This document shows positions 53,180 through 61,602 of a stretch of DNA of 64,000 nt, one piece after another; the first letter of the stretch is position 1; each line of letters opens with the position of its first letter. Made by a program: the position numbers and the translations under genes. Below the pieces are notes generated by a model. It was not told the origin of the DNA. It did no database searches and saw only the letters and a list, made by a program, of their open reading frames with translations. The stretch is from Oscillatoria sp. FACHB-1406 (lineage in GTDB: Bacteria > Cyanobacteriota > Cyanobacteriia > Cyanobacteriales > Spirulinaceae), in the NCBI RefSeq assembly GCF_014698145.1, contig NZ_JACJSM010000015.1, positions 62,001-126,000 on the forward strand, in the 5' to 3' direction.

Positions 53180-53716
53180 GTGAACTCTCCCATTCTTTCT
53201 TCAACGTTCTTCCTGACAATTTTATTGCTCGTGGGGCTATTCTTCTTCATTCGCGCCTCTGTTAAACCCCGCACCGAGCAAATTCAATTGGCGGCAGAAC
53301 TTCCGGAGGACGTTTTTCTCTCTCAATTGCAAGCTTATTTCGAGCAGCGCGCTTATCGCCTTGCTGCCCTCGATCGCGAACAACAGCAAATCACCTTCCA
53401 AGGTTTTGTCCGTCCGAGTTGGTTTCTCGCGATTTTCCTCAGTTTGCTCGCCGCTTTAGGGCTGCTTTGCTCGAGTTTGATTTTATCGTTTCTTTACCCG
53501 GAGCGGGCTGCTTTCTTTTTTGCTCTAATTCTTCTATCGCCCCTGGCGGGCTGGTTTTACTGGAAAAAAGCAGGCCGTCTCGAACAAGTCCGCTTAAAAA
53601 TAGAAGCGATGGACGCAGAAAGCAACAGGGCTAAAAGCTTAGTTACCGTTACGGGCCATCGCGACGAGCTTGCTGAACTGCAAAAAGCGATGCAGCTTCC
53701 GGCGAAAGCCCATTAA
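53180..53716 (+). CDS. CCB2/CCB4-like cofactor assembly of complex C subunit B
   Basis: This 178-residue protein has an N-terminal membrane helix (STFFLTILLLVGLFFFIRAS), a soluble part with FLSQLQAYFEQRAYRLAALD, two more helices (about 80-125) and a C-terminal soluble part. The layout fits the CCB2/CCB4 family (PF11152), which in chloroplasts helps attach the extra haem (ci) to cytochrome b6. A thylakoid membrane location is expected. The start is GTG 53180. The assignment is by pattern and is moderately sure. Confidence 0.6.
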   Translation: MNSPILSSTFFLTILLLVGLFFFIRASVKPRTEQIQLAAELPEDVFLSQLQAYFEQRAYRLAALDREQQQITFQGFVRPSWFLAIFLSLLAALGLLCSSLILSFLYPERAAFFFALILLSPLAGWFYWKKAGRLEQVRLKIEAMDAESNRAKSLVTVTGHRDELAELQKAMQLPAKAH

Positions 53717-53832
53717 AAGTCAGGAGCATCGAAACAACACTATATTTTCTCGAATTTCCCTGACGTGCTATTATTGATCTGATTTTCCAGACAACATCCC
53801 CCCAAGCTACAACCCTCGAGGGGAGATGCCCG

Positions 53833-53871
53833 AGCTAGACCGTGCTTCCCAGCAACAAGGCTAGCTTTTTT
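53833..53871 (+). terminator. terminator hairpin, possibly of a small RNA
   Basis: AGCTAG (53833-53838) and CTAGCT (53861-53866) with a 22-base loop, followed by TTTTT. Upstream are CCCTCGAGGGG (53813-53823) and a TATTAT (53769-53774) that could be a -10 box. It ends plus-strand transcripts from the CCB-like gene or from a small RNA of about 90 bases. Confidence 0.45.
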
Positions 53872-54190
53872 ATTGATTTGCGGCGACAGCCAATGGACTA
53901 TTGTTGCTGGTTGGAGCAACCAATCGCAAACTGGGGAAGAGAAAGTGATTTTCCTCCACGTATTGCGCTCCAAACAAACCCTTTTCTGCCCAAAAATAAC
54001 GATCCGTAGTGTGTTCGTTTCGTCGGACGACTAACAAGGCAGGAGGAGCAATTCCATTAGAAGATATATACTTTCTTGCTGCGGTGACGGGTTTATCTTC
54101 GCCACTTTCAAGGTTATACTGGGGTACTAATTCCAGGATTTTGCGTCCTTCTTGGCGTCGGCGACTTTTGCGTTTGCGTTTTCTTGCCAA
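53870..54190 (-). CDS. DUF3155 family protein
   Basis: This 106-residue basic protein (ARKRKRKSRRRQEGRKILEL; SGEDKPVTAARKYI; NEHTTDRYFWAEKGLFGAQY, then VEENHFLFPSL) fits DUF3155, a cyanobacterial family of unknown function. The start is a TTG (54190-54188), supported by a strong GAGGAGG ribosome binding site 8 bases upstream; no ATG is available before the conserved region. The basic N-terminus suggests nucleic acid binding. Confidence 0.8.
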   Translation of the reverse strand: MARKRKRKSRRRQEGRKILELVPQYNLESGEDKPVTAARKYISSNGIAPPALLVVRRNEHTTDRYFWAEKGLFGAQYVEENHFLFPSLRLVAPTSNNSPLAVAANQ

Positions 54191-54426
54191 TCTGCGTACC
54201 TCCTCGTCTTGCGACTAGCTGTAATATTGGTTACAAAAGCCGTGGCTAGTATATCTGGTTTAAACCAAAATATCAAGGGCCATTTGTCAATCCCCCAGCG
54301 GCAAGTCCAGAAGTGAAAACCCTTAGCTCGCGCGGGCGTTGGCGCAAAACTCAGAAAGCACAACTTGAGTTGACCCTCGATCCAAAGATTAACAAAAAGT
54401 AAGAATCAAGGTTTGAAAGTTAAGTA

Positions 54427-55782
54427 ATGTCGCATCCAAAGCTTTCAACTTCAGCGAGTGTAGAGTTTATCGACCTCTGTCAAGCGCAAGTCGCGCTCCT
54501 GACCCAAGGATTGGGTGCGGCTTGGTGTGCGGTATATTTGACAGAAGAGTTTGCTGAATGCAGCCCTAAGTTAGTGCCGGCTTTTGTTTACCCCGATAGC
54601 AAGATGTTGCGATCGCCAGAAACAGAGCTTAGCGCCTTACCGCGACGTTTATCGGCGGCAGCACTACCGGGCGACAGAGGAGAAACGCTGGATCGGGGAG
54701 ATTCGCCCTTTGAGGCAGCCGAAGAACAAATTGCCGCCCAACAAGGCTACCAGATCGTGCTGCCCCTCCTATACGAAGATCGCGCGCTGGGATTGTTAGT
54801 CGCACGGCGCAAGGAACGCAAGTGGAAAAAGCAGGAATTGCTCCAAATCGAGCAAGTCGCACGGACTTTAGCGATCGCTCGCTGTCTCGAAGTCGAGCGA
54901 GATTGGTATCGACAACAGTTCCAGCAACAAGTGCAAATACGACGAGTGCAGCAAAATATTTTAGACGATTGGCTGCATCAATTTCGCAATCCCCTGACGG
55001 CGCTACGGACGTTTGGCAAACTGTTGCTCAAGCGGTTATTCCCCGAAGATCGCAACCATCAAACGGCTGCCAATATTTTACGCGAAAGCGATCGCTTACA
55101 AGACTTATTGCAGCAATTCGACGGTTACTTAGACTCGTTAGAAGCAGCTTTAACCCATATCGAGCAAGACCAACGGTATGCCCTCGCTTCGAGTGCGGAT
55201 CGCTCCATCGACGCGGTAGCAACACCAGCAACCGGTTCTCTCTACTTGCTACCGGGTGGGGAAGTCCAACTCGAACCTTTGGCAGTCAAAGACGTTCTCG
55301 AGCCGTTAATCGCCTCGGCTGAAGCGATCGCATCCGAGCGCAATTTAACGCTGGAAACGCGCATCCCTACCTCCTTAGCGCCCGTGCAAGCCGACGCGCG
55401 CGCCCTACGCGAAGTTTGTAGCAACGCGATCGATAATGCCCTAAAATATACGCCGAGTGGGGGGCGAGTCGCGATCGAAGCTGGGCTTGAAAAGCCTAAA
55501 ATGCAAGGCATTGCCGTGCGCGATACAGGCCCTGGCATTCCCCCAGAAGACCAAGCCCATCTATTCGAGCGGCATTACCGAGGCGTACAAGCGCGCGGCG
55601 AAATTCCAGGAACGGGACTGGGGCTAGCAATCGCGAAAGAATTAATCGAACAGATGCAAGGGGAAATTGAAATCATTAGCCCCACCAAAAATGGCGGGGC
55701 TAATGACGCGGAGAAATTCAACTTAGGGAATCTAGGAGGAACAACGCTAATTATCTGGTTGCCCGTTGTTGGTAGGATGTGA
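54427..55782 (+). CDS. soluble sensor histidine kinase with GAF-like domain
   Basis: This 451-residue protein has an N-terminal GAF-like sensor (about 12-155; ending LVLPLLYEDRALGLLVARR-like), a short coiled coil, the phosphoacceptor H184 (DWLHQFRNPLTALRTFGKLL), and an ATPase domain with N box EVCSNAIDNALKYTP, DTGPGIP and GTGLGLAIAKEL. H-Q-F-R-N-P replaces the common H-E-x-R-N-P. No membrane segment, so it senses a cytoplasmic signal. No response regulator is adjacent. Confidence 0.9.
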   Translation: MSHPKLSTSASVEFIDLCQAQVALLTQGLGAAWCAVYLTEEFAECSPKLVPAFVYPDSKMLRSPETELSALPRRLSAAALPGDRGETLDRGDSPFEAAEEQIAAQQGYQIVLPLLYEDRALGLLVARRKERKWKKQELLQIEQVARTLAIARCLEVERDWYRQQFQQQVQIRRVQQNILDDWLHQFRNPLTALRTFGKLLLKRLFPEDRNHQTAANILRESDRLQDLLQQFDGYLDSLEAALTHIEQDQRYALASSADRSIDAVATPATGSLYLLPGGEVQLEPLAVKDVLEPLIASAEAIASERNLTLETRIPTSLAPVQADARALREVCSNAIDNALKYTPSGGRVAIEAGLEKPKMQGIAVRDTGPGIPPEDQAHLFERHYRGVQARGEIPGTGLGLAIAKELIEQMQGEIEIISPTKNGGANDAEKFNLGNLGGTTLIIWLPVVGRM

Positions 55783-55791
55783 GGTTCAAAC

Positions 55792-57045
55792 TTATTGAGG
55801 GCTAACCACGAAGTCAGAGCGCAGCGTTAAATTCAAGTCCGTATTGGGTTCCACTACGAGGACATCGACGCTTCCCGCACCGATTAAACGCTGAACCAGA
55901 GAGGCAAGCAAGCCCGCACCCGTACCGATTAAGACTTCCGAAGCGGTGATAGTGCGATCGCCCGTTACGCCAGAAATTGCTGCTGCTGCTGCCGAGCCAA
56001 TTGCTGCATTCTTGAGCAAATTAACGAGCGAGCTACCTTGGCGGACTGTTTCCGTCTGCGTAATGACTTGAGAAGTCGCATTGAACGCCTTGCGCGTGCC
56101 GTTAGCGAAGACGATTTCCTTCGAGACAAACTGAGTACCACCCGTTGCCGGTCGCAGTTCGCCCAAGACTTTGCTGCCTTTAGGAATCAACAGCGTGCCG
56201 TCCGACGTGGTGATATTGGTTGCGACCACCAGTTCGACTTGAACGGTTTCTTCTTGCATCAACACGATTTTATCGCGTTCGTAGGTTACGGGAATGCTCG
56301 TTCCGGCGGGAATGCGGAAATCCGTCACGATGGGGGAAAGCGAAACGATGTAGTTCGAGGCAATCGCAGAAGCCGAATTTTGACTGACTAACGCTTGATA
56401 CAAGAAGGCGGCTACTTCAGCGCGAGTAGCATTGCGGACGGGATTCAACGTTTTTAAGATCGGATAGTTCACGACCATGTTTTTCTCCGTCGCTGCTGCA
56501 ATGGGGCTGCGCGCGTAGGAAGAAATGCTGGAGAAATCGTTGTAGTAAGATAGTGTTTCGTTAACCGTGCGCGTGGTCGTGTAGTTCAAACCATTCGCCA
56601 GAGATACCAAGACTTGTTCGCGAGGAATATTTTGTTCCGGTTGGAAGATGCGGCCGGGATAACCGGAGAGGAAGCCCATTTCATAAGCCTCGTCAATTGC
56701 GGACATTGCCCAATAAGTAGAAGGAACATCCACAAAACTGACTTTATCGCGGATTTTGCCTTTATTGAATGCCTTTCTCAACATGGCAGAATACTGAGCG
56801 CGCGTTACGGGCGCGTCGGGGCGGAATGTGCCGTCGGGGAAACCAGCGATTACACCGCGTTGCACTAACTGCTGAATGAAATCTGCTGCCCAATAACTAT
56901 CGGAGACATCTCGGAAGCCCGTGCTTTGAGCCATAGCCGGGGCGGGAGCCAGCATCGGAGCGACCAGAGGCGCGATCGCGGTGGCGTTCATGCTAGCAGT
57001 GAGAACTAAAGCGGTTGTAGCTTTCCAACGATTGAGTTTCAACAT
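55792..57045 (-). CDS. SLH-domain envelope protein
   Basis: This 417-residue exported protein has a signal peptide (WKATTALVLTASMNATAIAP), three SLH repeats (about 45-210; FRDVSDSYWAADFIQQLVQR, FVDVPSTYWAMSAIDEAYEM and a third) that bind the cell wall, and a C-terminal beta-rich domain (IPAGTSIPVTYERDKIVLM; LLIPKGSKVLGELRP) followed by a Gly/Ala-rich hydrophobic stretch (GSAAAAAISGV; GTGAGLLASLV). That C-terminal part resembles TrbI/VirB10-like beta-barrel sequences. The ATG at 57045 has GGAGAAGG upstream; a GTG at 57069 is less likely. Confidence 0.82.
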   Translation of the reverse strand: MLKLNRWKATTALVLTASMNATAIAPLVAPMLAPAPAMAQSTGFRDVSDSYWAADFIQQLVQRGVIAGFPDGTFRPDAPVTRAQYSAMLRKAFNKGKIRDKVSFVDVPSTYWAMSAIDEAYEMGFLSGYPGRIFQPEQNIPREQVLVSLANGLNYTTTRTVNETLSYYNDFSSISSYARSPIAAATEKNMVVNYPILKTLNPVRNATRAEVAAFLYQALVSQNSASAIASNYIVSLSPIVTDFRIPAGTSIPVTYERDKIVLMQEETVQVELVVATNITTSDGTLLIPKGSKVLGELRPATGGTQFVSKEIVFANGTRKAFNATSQVITQTETVRQGSSLVNLLKNAAIGSAAAAAISGVTGDRTITASEVLIGTGAGLLASLVQRLIGAGSVDVLVVEPNTDLNLTLRSDFVVSPQ

Positions 57046-57424
57046 CGATAACCTTCTCCAAAAAAACACTGAACTCGTATTGTTAAGAAATTAGACTTGA
57101 GAGTAACTGAAAGGTTCCAGAGAAGTGTAGTTTAGCTTTTATTCTTTGTTTTTGCAGGAATATAGCAATATTTGGTTTATTGCCGCTTCTGACATTCTCT
57201 GTTACCTGGGTTCAATGACCGCCGCGATCGCGTAGAAGTTGCCCGCTTCGGGACAGTTAATTGGGTGTCACACGATTTTTGGCTTTCTAAGCAATGCTTG
57301 CACGTTCTTAGTGAATTGAAATCTCCCCTAGGATTCGGTTAACAGAATTCTTAAGAAACTGAAACTAGAGCGAGGTCAAACGTACAATTTTAAGAACGAA
57401 ACTGCGTTTGAACGGAGGCCATTT
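57046..57424. other. intergenic region between divergent genes
   Basis: No gene seen. The plus-strand gene at 57425 has an ACGGAGG ribosome binding site at 57412-57418. No repeats or clear hairpins. Confidence 0.45.
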
Positions 57425-57958
57425 ATGGCTTATTCATGCGAACTTAGGCCCGGTCAGAACATTTATCTCGATAATTCTGGCGGGCAAACCACAATCGCAA
57501 CCTCTACCGGCAGTCCGGGACAGCAGCAACAATCAAGTCGTACCTTTGAGACGGGAAACTGGACGGCAAAGCCCGAATTGTTTGAAACTTCTAGCGGGGT
57601 GATTCTCAAGCTGACGAGCGATCGCGGCGAAACTTATATTCGGCTCCAAGGTAGCAGCGCGAGTCCGGTAAGCAGTCCGCCTTCCCTCGCTCTGGCTCGT
57701 TCCTACCCCTTACAAGAAGTGTCGAGCGACTCGTTCTCGTCGTCAATACCCTCCATGAAACCGATGGAACCCATGAAACCGATGAAGATGGGAGATTTAA
57801 GCGCTAAAACCGAGACAATGGAGATGCGATCGGGCAATATGGCAATGCGTATGGAAGCGCCCTCGCCTCAGTCAACGCGGCATTTTTGCAGTCAGTGCGG
57901 CGCGTCCATCGCTCCTGAAGACCGTTTCTGCTCGCATTGCGGCCATAAACTTCACTAG
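57425..57958 (+). CDS. protein with C-terminal zinc ribbon and Met/Pro-rich linker
   Basis: This 177-residue protein has a beta-rich N-terminal part (RPGQNIYLDNSGGQTTIATS; ETSSGVILKLTSDRGETYIR), a linker with repeated Met-Lys/Glu-Pro units (SMKPMEPMKPMKMG, about 109-122) and a C-terminal zinc ribbon (FCSQCGASIAPEDRFCSHCG, four Cys). No signal peptide. It ends 5 bp before the acetyltransferase gene, so the two are probably co-transcribed. The function is not known. Confidence 0.75.
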   Translation: MAYSCELRPGQNIYLDNSGGQTTIATSTGSPGQQQQSSRTFETGNWTAKPELFETSSGVILKLTSDRGETYIRLQGSSASPVSSPPSLALARSYPLQEVSSDSFSSSIPSMKPMEPMKPMKMGDLSAKTETMEMRSGNMAMRMEAPSPQSTRHFCSQCGASIAPEDRFCSHCGHKLH

Positions 57959-57963
57959 CTGCA

Positions 57964-58890
57964 ATGGAATTACATCGGTTTAAAAACGCCCCCGAATTTT
58001 ACGCTCGTGCCGAACCTCATTGGCTTGCTAATGAAGCACTTCATAATTTAATGCTAGCCTTAGCCAAATCGCTGGTTCGCTACCCGGAACGGTATTCCCT
58101 GCCCCCTTATCTCGTTACTGTTGAAACTGAAGGGAAGGTGGTAGCCGTGGCTTCGCAGATGCCCCCCTATAAGTTGTTAGTGTCTGAAGTCGGTCAGCGC
58201 GCCCCAACGCAAGCAGAAGAAACTGGCTTATCCGGTGAGGAGGAGCGTCGTTTGAGAACTCGCTCTGCCCTCGAAGCGATCGCTCTAGACTGCCAGCGCC
58301 GCCAGCGCGTTCTACCTGGTGTCAGTGCGCCTGCCTTTGAAGCGAAGATTTTTGCTGAGCTTTGGCAGGAAATGACAGGCGCGCCCTGCAATCCGAGCTT
58401 GCAACTGCACGTTCGCCAACTCGAGCGGGTGCAACCGATCGCTAAAGTAGAGGGACAGTTGCGTTTGGCAACTTTTGCCGAGCGCCAGTTAGCCATAGCG
58501 TGGCAAGCTGAGTTTTTCCAGGAGGCGCTAGGAATCGAAAAACCTAATCTCAATTGGACAGTGGAGTACCAAATTGAGGAAGAGCGCATTTATTTTTGGA
58601 CGATTCCCGCGCCCGATGGCAAAGAAATGCCAGTTTCTTTAGCCGTCTGCGGTCGTTCTACGCCCAACGGAGCGACGATAACGGCGGTTTATACACCTTC
58701 GGTCTACCGCCGCAAAGGGTACGCGACTTCCTGCGTGGCGACTTTGAGCGAAATCCTACTGGCTCGCGGTTATCGCTACTGTTTTTTGTTTACGGATGTC
58801 ACGAATCCTACCTCTAATCGTATCTATAGCGCGATCGGCTACGAAATTGTTGGCGATTGGGATGAATATACGTTTGGGAGAACCGTCTGA
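57964..58890 (+). CDS. GNAT-family N-acetyltransferase
   Basis: This 308-residue protein has a GNAT domain at the C-terminus, with the acetyl-CoA loop YRRKGYATSCVATLSEILL (Q/R-x-x-G-x-A type) and the later strand RYCFLFTDVTNPTSNRIYSA, then IGYEIVGDWDEYTF. The N-terminal 150 residues are a helical domain seen in a subset of such proteins. The substrate is unknown. Confidence 0.85.
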   Translation: MELHRFKNAPEFYARAEPHWLANEALHNLMLALAKSLVRYPERYSLPPYLVTVETEGKVVAVASQMPPYKLLVSEVGQRAPTQAEETGLSGEEERRLRTRSALEAIALDCQRRQRVLPGVSAPAFEAKIFAELWQEMTGAPCNPSLQLHVRQLERVQPIAKVEGQLRLATFAERQLAIAWQAEFFQEALGIEKPNLNWTVEYQIEEERIYFWTIPAPDGKEMPVSLAVCGRSTPNGATITAVYTPSVYRRKGYATSCVATLSEILLARGYRYCFLFTDVTNPTSNRIYSAIGYEIVGDWDEYTFGRTV

Positions 58891-58958
58891 CTTTGGATTT
58901 GTGCGGGTTGGGCTAAGAGACGCGATCGATCGCTGTCTTTCAACCCATTCAAAATTAA

Positions 58959-58989
58959 TTGTGCCAATTTTTAAAACTTTTGCTATAAT
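58959..58989 (+). promoter_or_regulatory. promoter candidate of tRNA-Leu
   Basis: An extended -10 box TGCTATAAT (TATAAT at 58984-58989) lies 43 bp before the tRNA; TTGTGC (58959-58964) is a possible -35 box with a longer than ideal spacer of 19 bp. Confidence 0.5.
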
Positions 58990-59031
58990 AAGAAACTGGA
59001 TTGCTTAAAAAACAATCCGTTAACTCCGAGC

Positions 59032-59112
59032 GCGGATGTGGTGGAATTGGTAGACACGCACGCTTGAGGGGCGTGTGGCTTCGCTGTGCGAGTTCGAGTC
59101 TCGCCATCCGCA
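59032..59112 (+). tRNA. tRNA-Leu (anticodon GAG)
   Basis: The 81-nt sequence folds as a tRNA: acceptor stem GCGGATG with CATCCGC (59105-59111), D-arm with TGGTAGACA, anticodon loop CTTGAGG reading CUC/CUU codons, a long variable arm as in class II tRNAs, and T-loop GTTCGAGTC. The discriminator base is A (59112), and CCA is not encoded. There is a promoter-like box upstream and a terminator downstream. Confidence 0.95.
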
Positions 59113-59127
59113 TATCTACATTAAAGA

Positions 59128-59172
59128 ATTGGGAGCGCCACAAGTTGTGGTTTTAGCTCCCAATCATTTTTT
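59128..59172 (+). terminator. Rho-independent terminator after tRNA-Leu
   Basis: ATTGGGAGC (59128-59136) pairs with GCTCCCAAT (59156-59164), followed by CATTTTTT. An inner stem CCACAAgTTGTGG extends it. Confidence 0.8.
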
Positions 59173-59273
59173 GAGCGCGCGATCGCGAGATTCAGAAAAT
59201 CTCTGCGATCGGCAAAAGAGTATCAACTGCCCCACCCCCGCTTGGGATAGGGCTTGTAACTCAACGCTAAGAT

Positions 59274-60488
59274 TTAACGTTGCTCCGACTTTACGCAATT
59301 AAGCATTCGCAACGTCGCGGCCGCAGCATAATTGCGCTGAGAAGGCGTATTAGGCGTAAAGTTCGTCCCTACTTCGTTCAGCGGCGAAGCAACGCGACAG
59401 TAAGACGACATTTCTTGCGAGAGGCTCGCTGCCCAATGTCCGCTCATATCCGAGAAGGTAACGGGCGGTTGTTTGGCTTCCAAGGTCGGCGACAAACCGC
59501 GCAAGGTTTTGCCGTATTGCGCCGCCTTCTTCATCACAGCGATTAACTCAGCGCGAGTGACATTTCGTTCCGGTCTGAAGGTTCCATCTTCTAAATACCC
59601 TTCAACGATTTTATTGTCGCGCGCCCACTTAATTTTAGCCGCACTCCAGCGCGAAGCCGGAACGTCTGGGAAGGGCGAAGTAGTTACAGTCGGTGCGGTA
59701 ACATTCACATTAGGAATTCCGCGCATCGCTTCAAACACCATTGAAACCAATTGCTCCCGCGTCAGGGGATTGAGCGGACGGAAGGTATTATCTTCCGCGA
59801 AACCGGCAATAAAGCCCAGTTTAACCGCTTGCTCGATCTCCGAGCGATAAAGGTCATTGGTAATATCCCGGAAACCTGTTGGCGGCGGCGGTGGCGGTGG
59901 CGGCGGTGGTGGTGGCGGCGGTGGCGTTACGCCATCGCTCTTACTGAAATAAGTATGACCTTGTTGGATTTGTCCTTGATAGTTGCGTTTGGTGAAACGC
60001 CAGCCCGGTTCGAGGACAATTTTAAGATAGCCGTTGGTAAGTCCTTGGCTGCGTCCGATGAGAAATTCATTACCGCTAACACCAACGCGCGGCAGTCCAA
60101 TGAGTTGAACTTCGTTGCCGCGTCGGACTAGAGTGGGAAGATACTCCAAACCGTAATCTTGTCCGTTGATGCGAATCGAGTAGCCGTTGGTGTCTCGAAA
60201 GCGCCGACAGATATTGGTGAAGTCAAAGGTTTCCCAAAGGGGATCGATCAGGGTGGGCTGAGCGCCCATTTCGCCCCAACAAGCGCGTTTGCCGGGAATT
60301 TGTTCGATGACAGTGAGGGTAAAGTTGTTACCCGTGTCGCCGAAGGGAGAGGCAATCGCGACGAAGTTCTGTTGGGCAACTTCCGTTTCGCCAAAAATTG
60401 TTTGGGCGCGAACGTCTTCTAGAGGTGTCAAGATGGAAATCGTAGCCGTTGCTAAGGCTGCGAGTTTCAGGGGTAGTGCGGACTTCAT
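59274..60488 (-). CDS. DUF3747 and SLH-domain envelope protein
   Basis: This 404-residue exported protein has a signal peptide (LKLAALATATISILTP), a DUF3747-type domain (about 30-185; GNNFTLTVIEQIPGKRACWG; NDYGLEYLPTLVRRGNEVQL-like), a run of 15 prolines (about 192-206) and three SLH repeats (about 208-395; FRDITNDLYRSEIEQAVKLG; FPDVPASRWSAAKIKWA; FSDMSGHWAASL). It is probably attached to peptidoglycan-linked polymer, with the proline run as a stiff spacer. The DNA of the proline run is a CCG/CCA microsatellite, so its length may vary. Confidence 0.85.
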   Translation of the reverse strand: MKSALPLKLAALATATISILTPLEDVRAQTIFGETEVAQQNFVAIASPFGDTGNNFTLTVIEQIPGKRACWGEMGAQPTLIDPLWETFDFTNICRRFRDTNGYSIRINGQDYGLEYLPTLVRRGNEVQLIGLPRVGVSGNEFLIGRSQGLTNGYLKIVLEPGWRFTKRNYQGQIQQGHTYFSKSDGVTPPPPPPPPPPPPPPPTGFRDITNDLYRSEIEQAVKLGFIAGFAEDNTFRPLNPLTREQLVSMVFEAMRGIPNVNVTAPTVTTSPFPDVPASRWSAAKIKWARDNKIVEGYLEDGTFRPERNVTRAELIAVMKKAAQYGKTLRGLSPTLEAKQPPVTFSDMSGHWAASLSQEMSSYCRVASPLNEVGTNFTPNTPSQRNYAAAATLRMLNCVKSEQR

Positions 60489-60651
60489 TTAGCTTTTCTC
60501 CATGCCTGATTATTTATCGGTTTTGAGAGGATATATTCATGGCGCTTGGGGTGCTATTGCAGTTTTTTGCGATGTCTTTCTGCCCAACTTAGAGCATCGT
60601 CTCATATTTCCTGGCGCTAGGGCAGATTTTCAACGATTGTTTATGACCCAA

Positions 60652-60843
60652 TGGCACTGACTTTAAGTGAAAGTAAGCGAAGTGTAACGCACCCATACGG
60701 TGCTGCTTCTGACCTCTAATGTTATAGCGCTACGCAACTCGGTTATGAGATTGGGTAGAGACATTCGGTAGGGTAGGCAGCGCCCACCAGCCAAGACTTT
60801 TGTGCGTTTAGTAAAACGGACATTCGCAAGTAAGTGGCACTAT
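60652..60843. mobile_element. diverged copy of the AATGGCACTG element
   Basis: Begins AATGGCACTGACTTTAAG (60652-60669), the inverse of the right end at 18219-18236 and 44468-44485, and contains GTAGAGACATTCGGTAGGG and GGCAGCGCCCACCAGCC. The other end is degenerate (AGTGGCAC near 60833-60840). Confidence 0.45.
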
Positions 60844-60932
60844 ATAGAAGAAGCCAGAACTCGCGATCGGGTTCCCAAATTAAAGTCCCGACTCGCCGCA
60901 GATCGCAAGCCGAGACCTTAAACATTGCCTCC

Positions 60933-61154
60933 TTATTCCGCTTTCGGCTTATTGGGAGTGGGTTTTTTCCAAAGCCGCGCAATTTCCAGGACAACCAACG
61001 CCGTTCGATAGAAGTGGGCGCTGATTGCACTGAGTAGATAAATAGCAAGCAACCAATGCGGCAAAGTCAAAGCTTGCGGAAGCGGTGCGGGAAACTCGAG
61101 AGAAGGGGGAATCGCGATTTGGGTTTGGTTGGATTCGGTCATGTTGTCGTTCAT
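60933..61154 (-). CDS. small membrane protein of unknown function
   Basis: This 73-residue frame (MNDNMTESNQTQIAIPPSLE start) has one hydrophobic segment (LPHWLLAIYLLSAISAHFYR) and a basic tail (LWKKPTPNKPKAE). An in-frame ATG at 61193 would add 13 residues. It may be real; no family is recognised. Confidence 0.45.
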   Translation of the reverse strand: MNDNMTESNQTQIAIPPSLEFPAPLPQALTLPHWLLAIYLLSAISAHFYRTALVVLEIARLWKKPTPNKPKAE

Positions 61155-61358
61155 CGTTAAAAATCTACTAGAACTCTGGGATGCTTTAATCATCAGCGTT
61201 CCAGAAAAAAATTAACCCCCCGAAAGCTATCTAGAAACCATACACTTGCTGCACGCGCGATACCTCTGCCCAGACCCAAAAGCCAATGCTATCGTAGAGG
61301 AATTGCTCTGCACATTAGTGTCAACTTAAGCACGAGTGTTTGTTATAGCGTCATCCCA

Positions 61359-61463
61359 GCCCTCACCCCCCCGACCCCCCTCTCCCAATTTTGGGCGAGG
61401 GGGGAGAAGAATTCTCTGTTGCTCCCCTCTCCCAGGGTTGGGAGAGGGGCTGGGGGTGAGGGC
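61359..61463. repeat. C-rich/G-rich inverted repeat
   Basis: GCCCTCACCCCC (61359-61370) and GGGGGTGAGGGC (61452-61463) bound a segment with further complementary blocks (CCCCCCTCTCCCA and GGGAGAGGGGCT). This type of element is seen in many cyanobacterial spacers. The long stem may form a cruciform or act as a terminator upstream of the STAND gene. Confidence 0.65.
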
Positions 61464-61602
61464 GATTCCGCTTTATGAGTGGGTTTCACCCTAAGTTGAC
61501 GCTAATGATGCCCTTCCGGTAAGCGATGACAGGGTGCGATCGGATGTGAAAAAATTAGTAGGGGCGCGGCGGCTTACAATTGGTGTCAGCTTTAATACAG
61601 CA

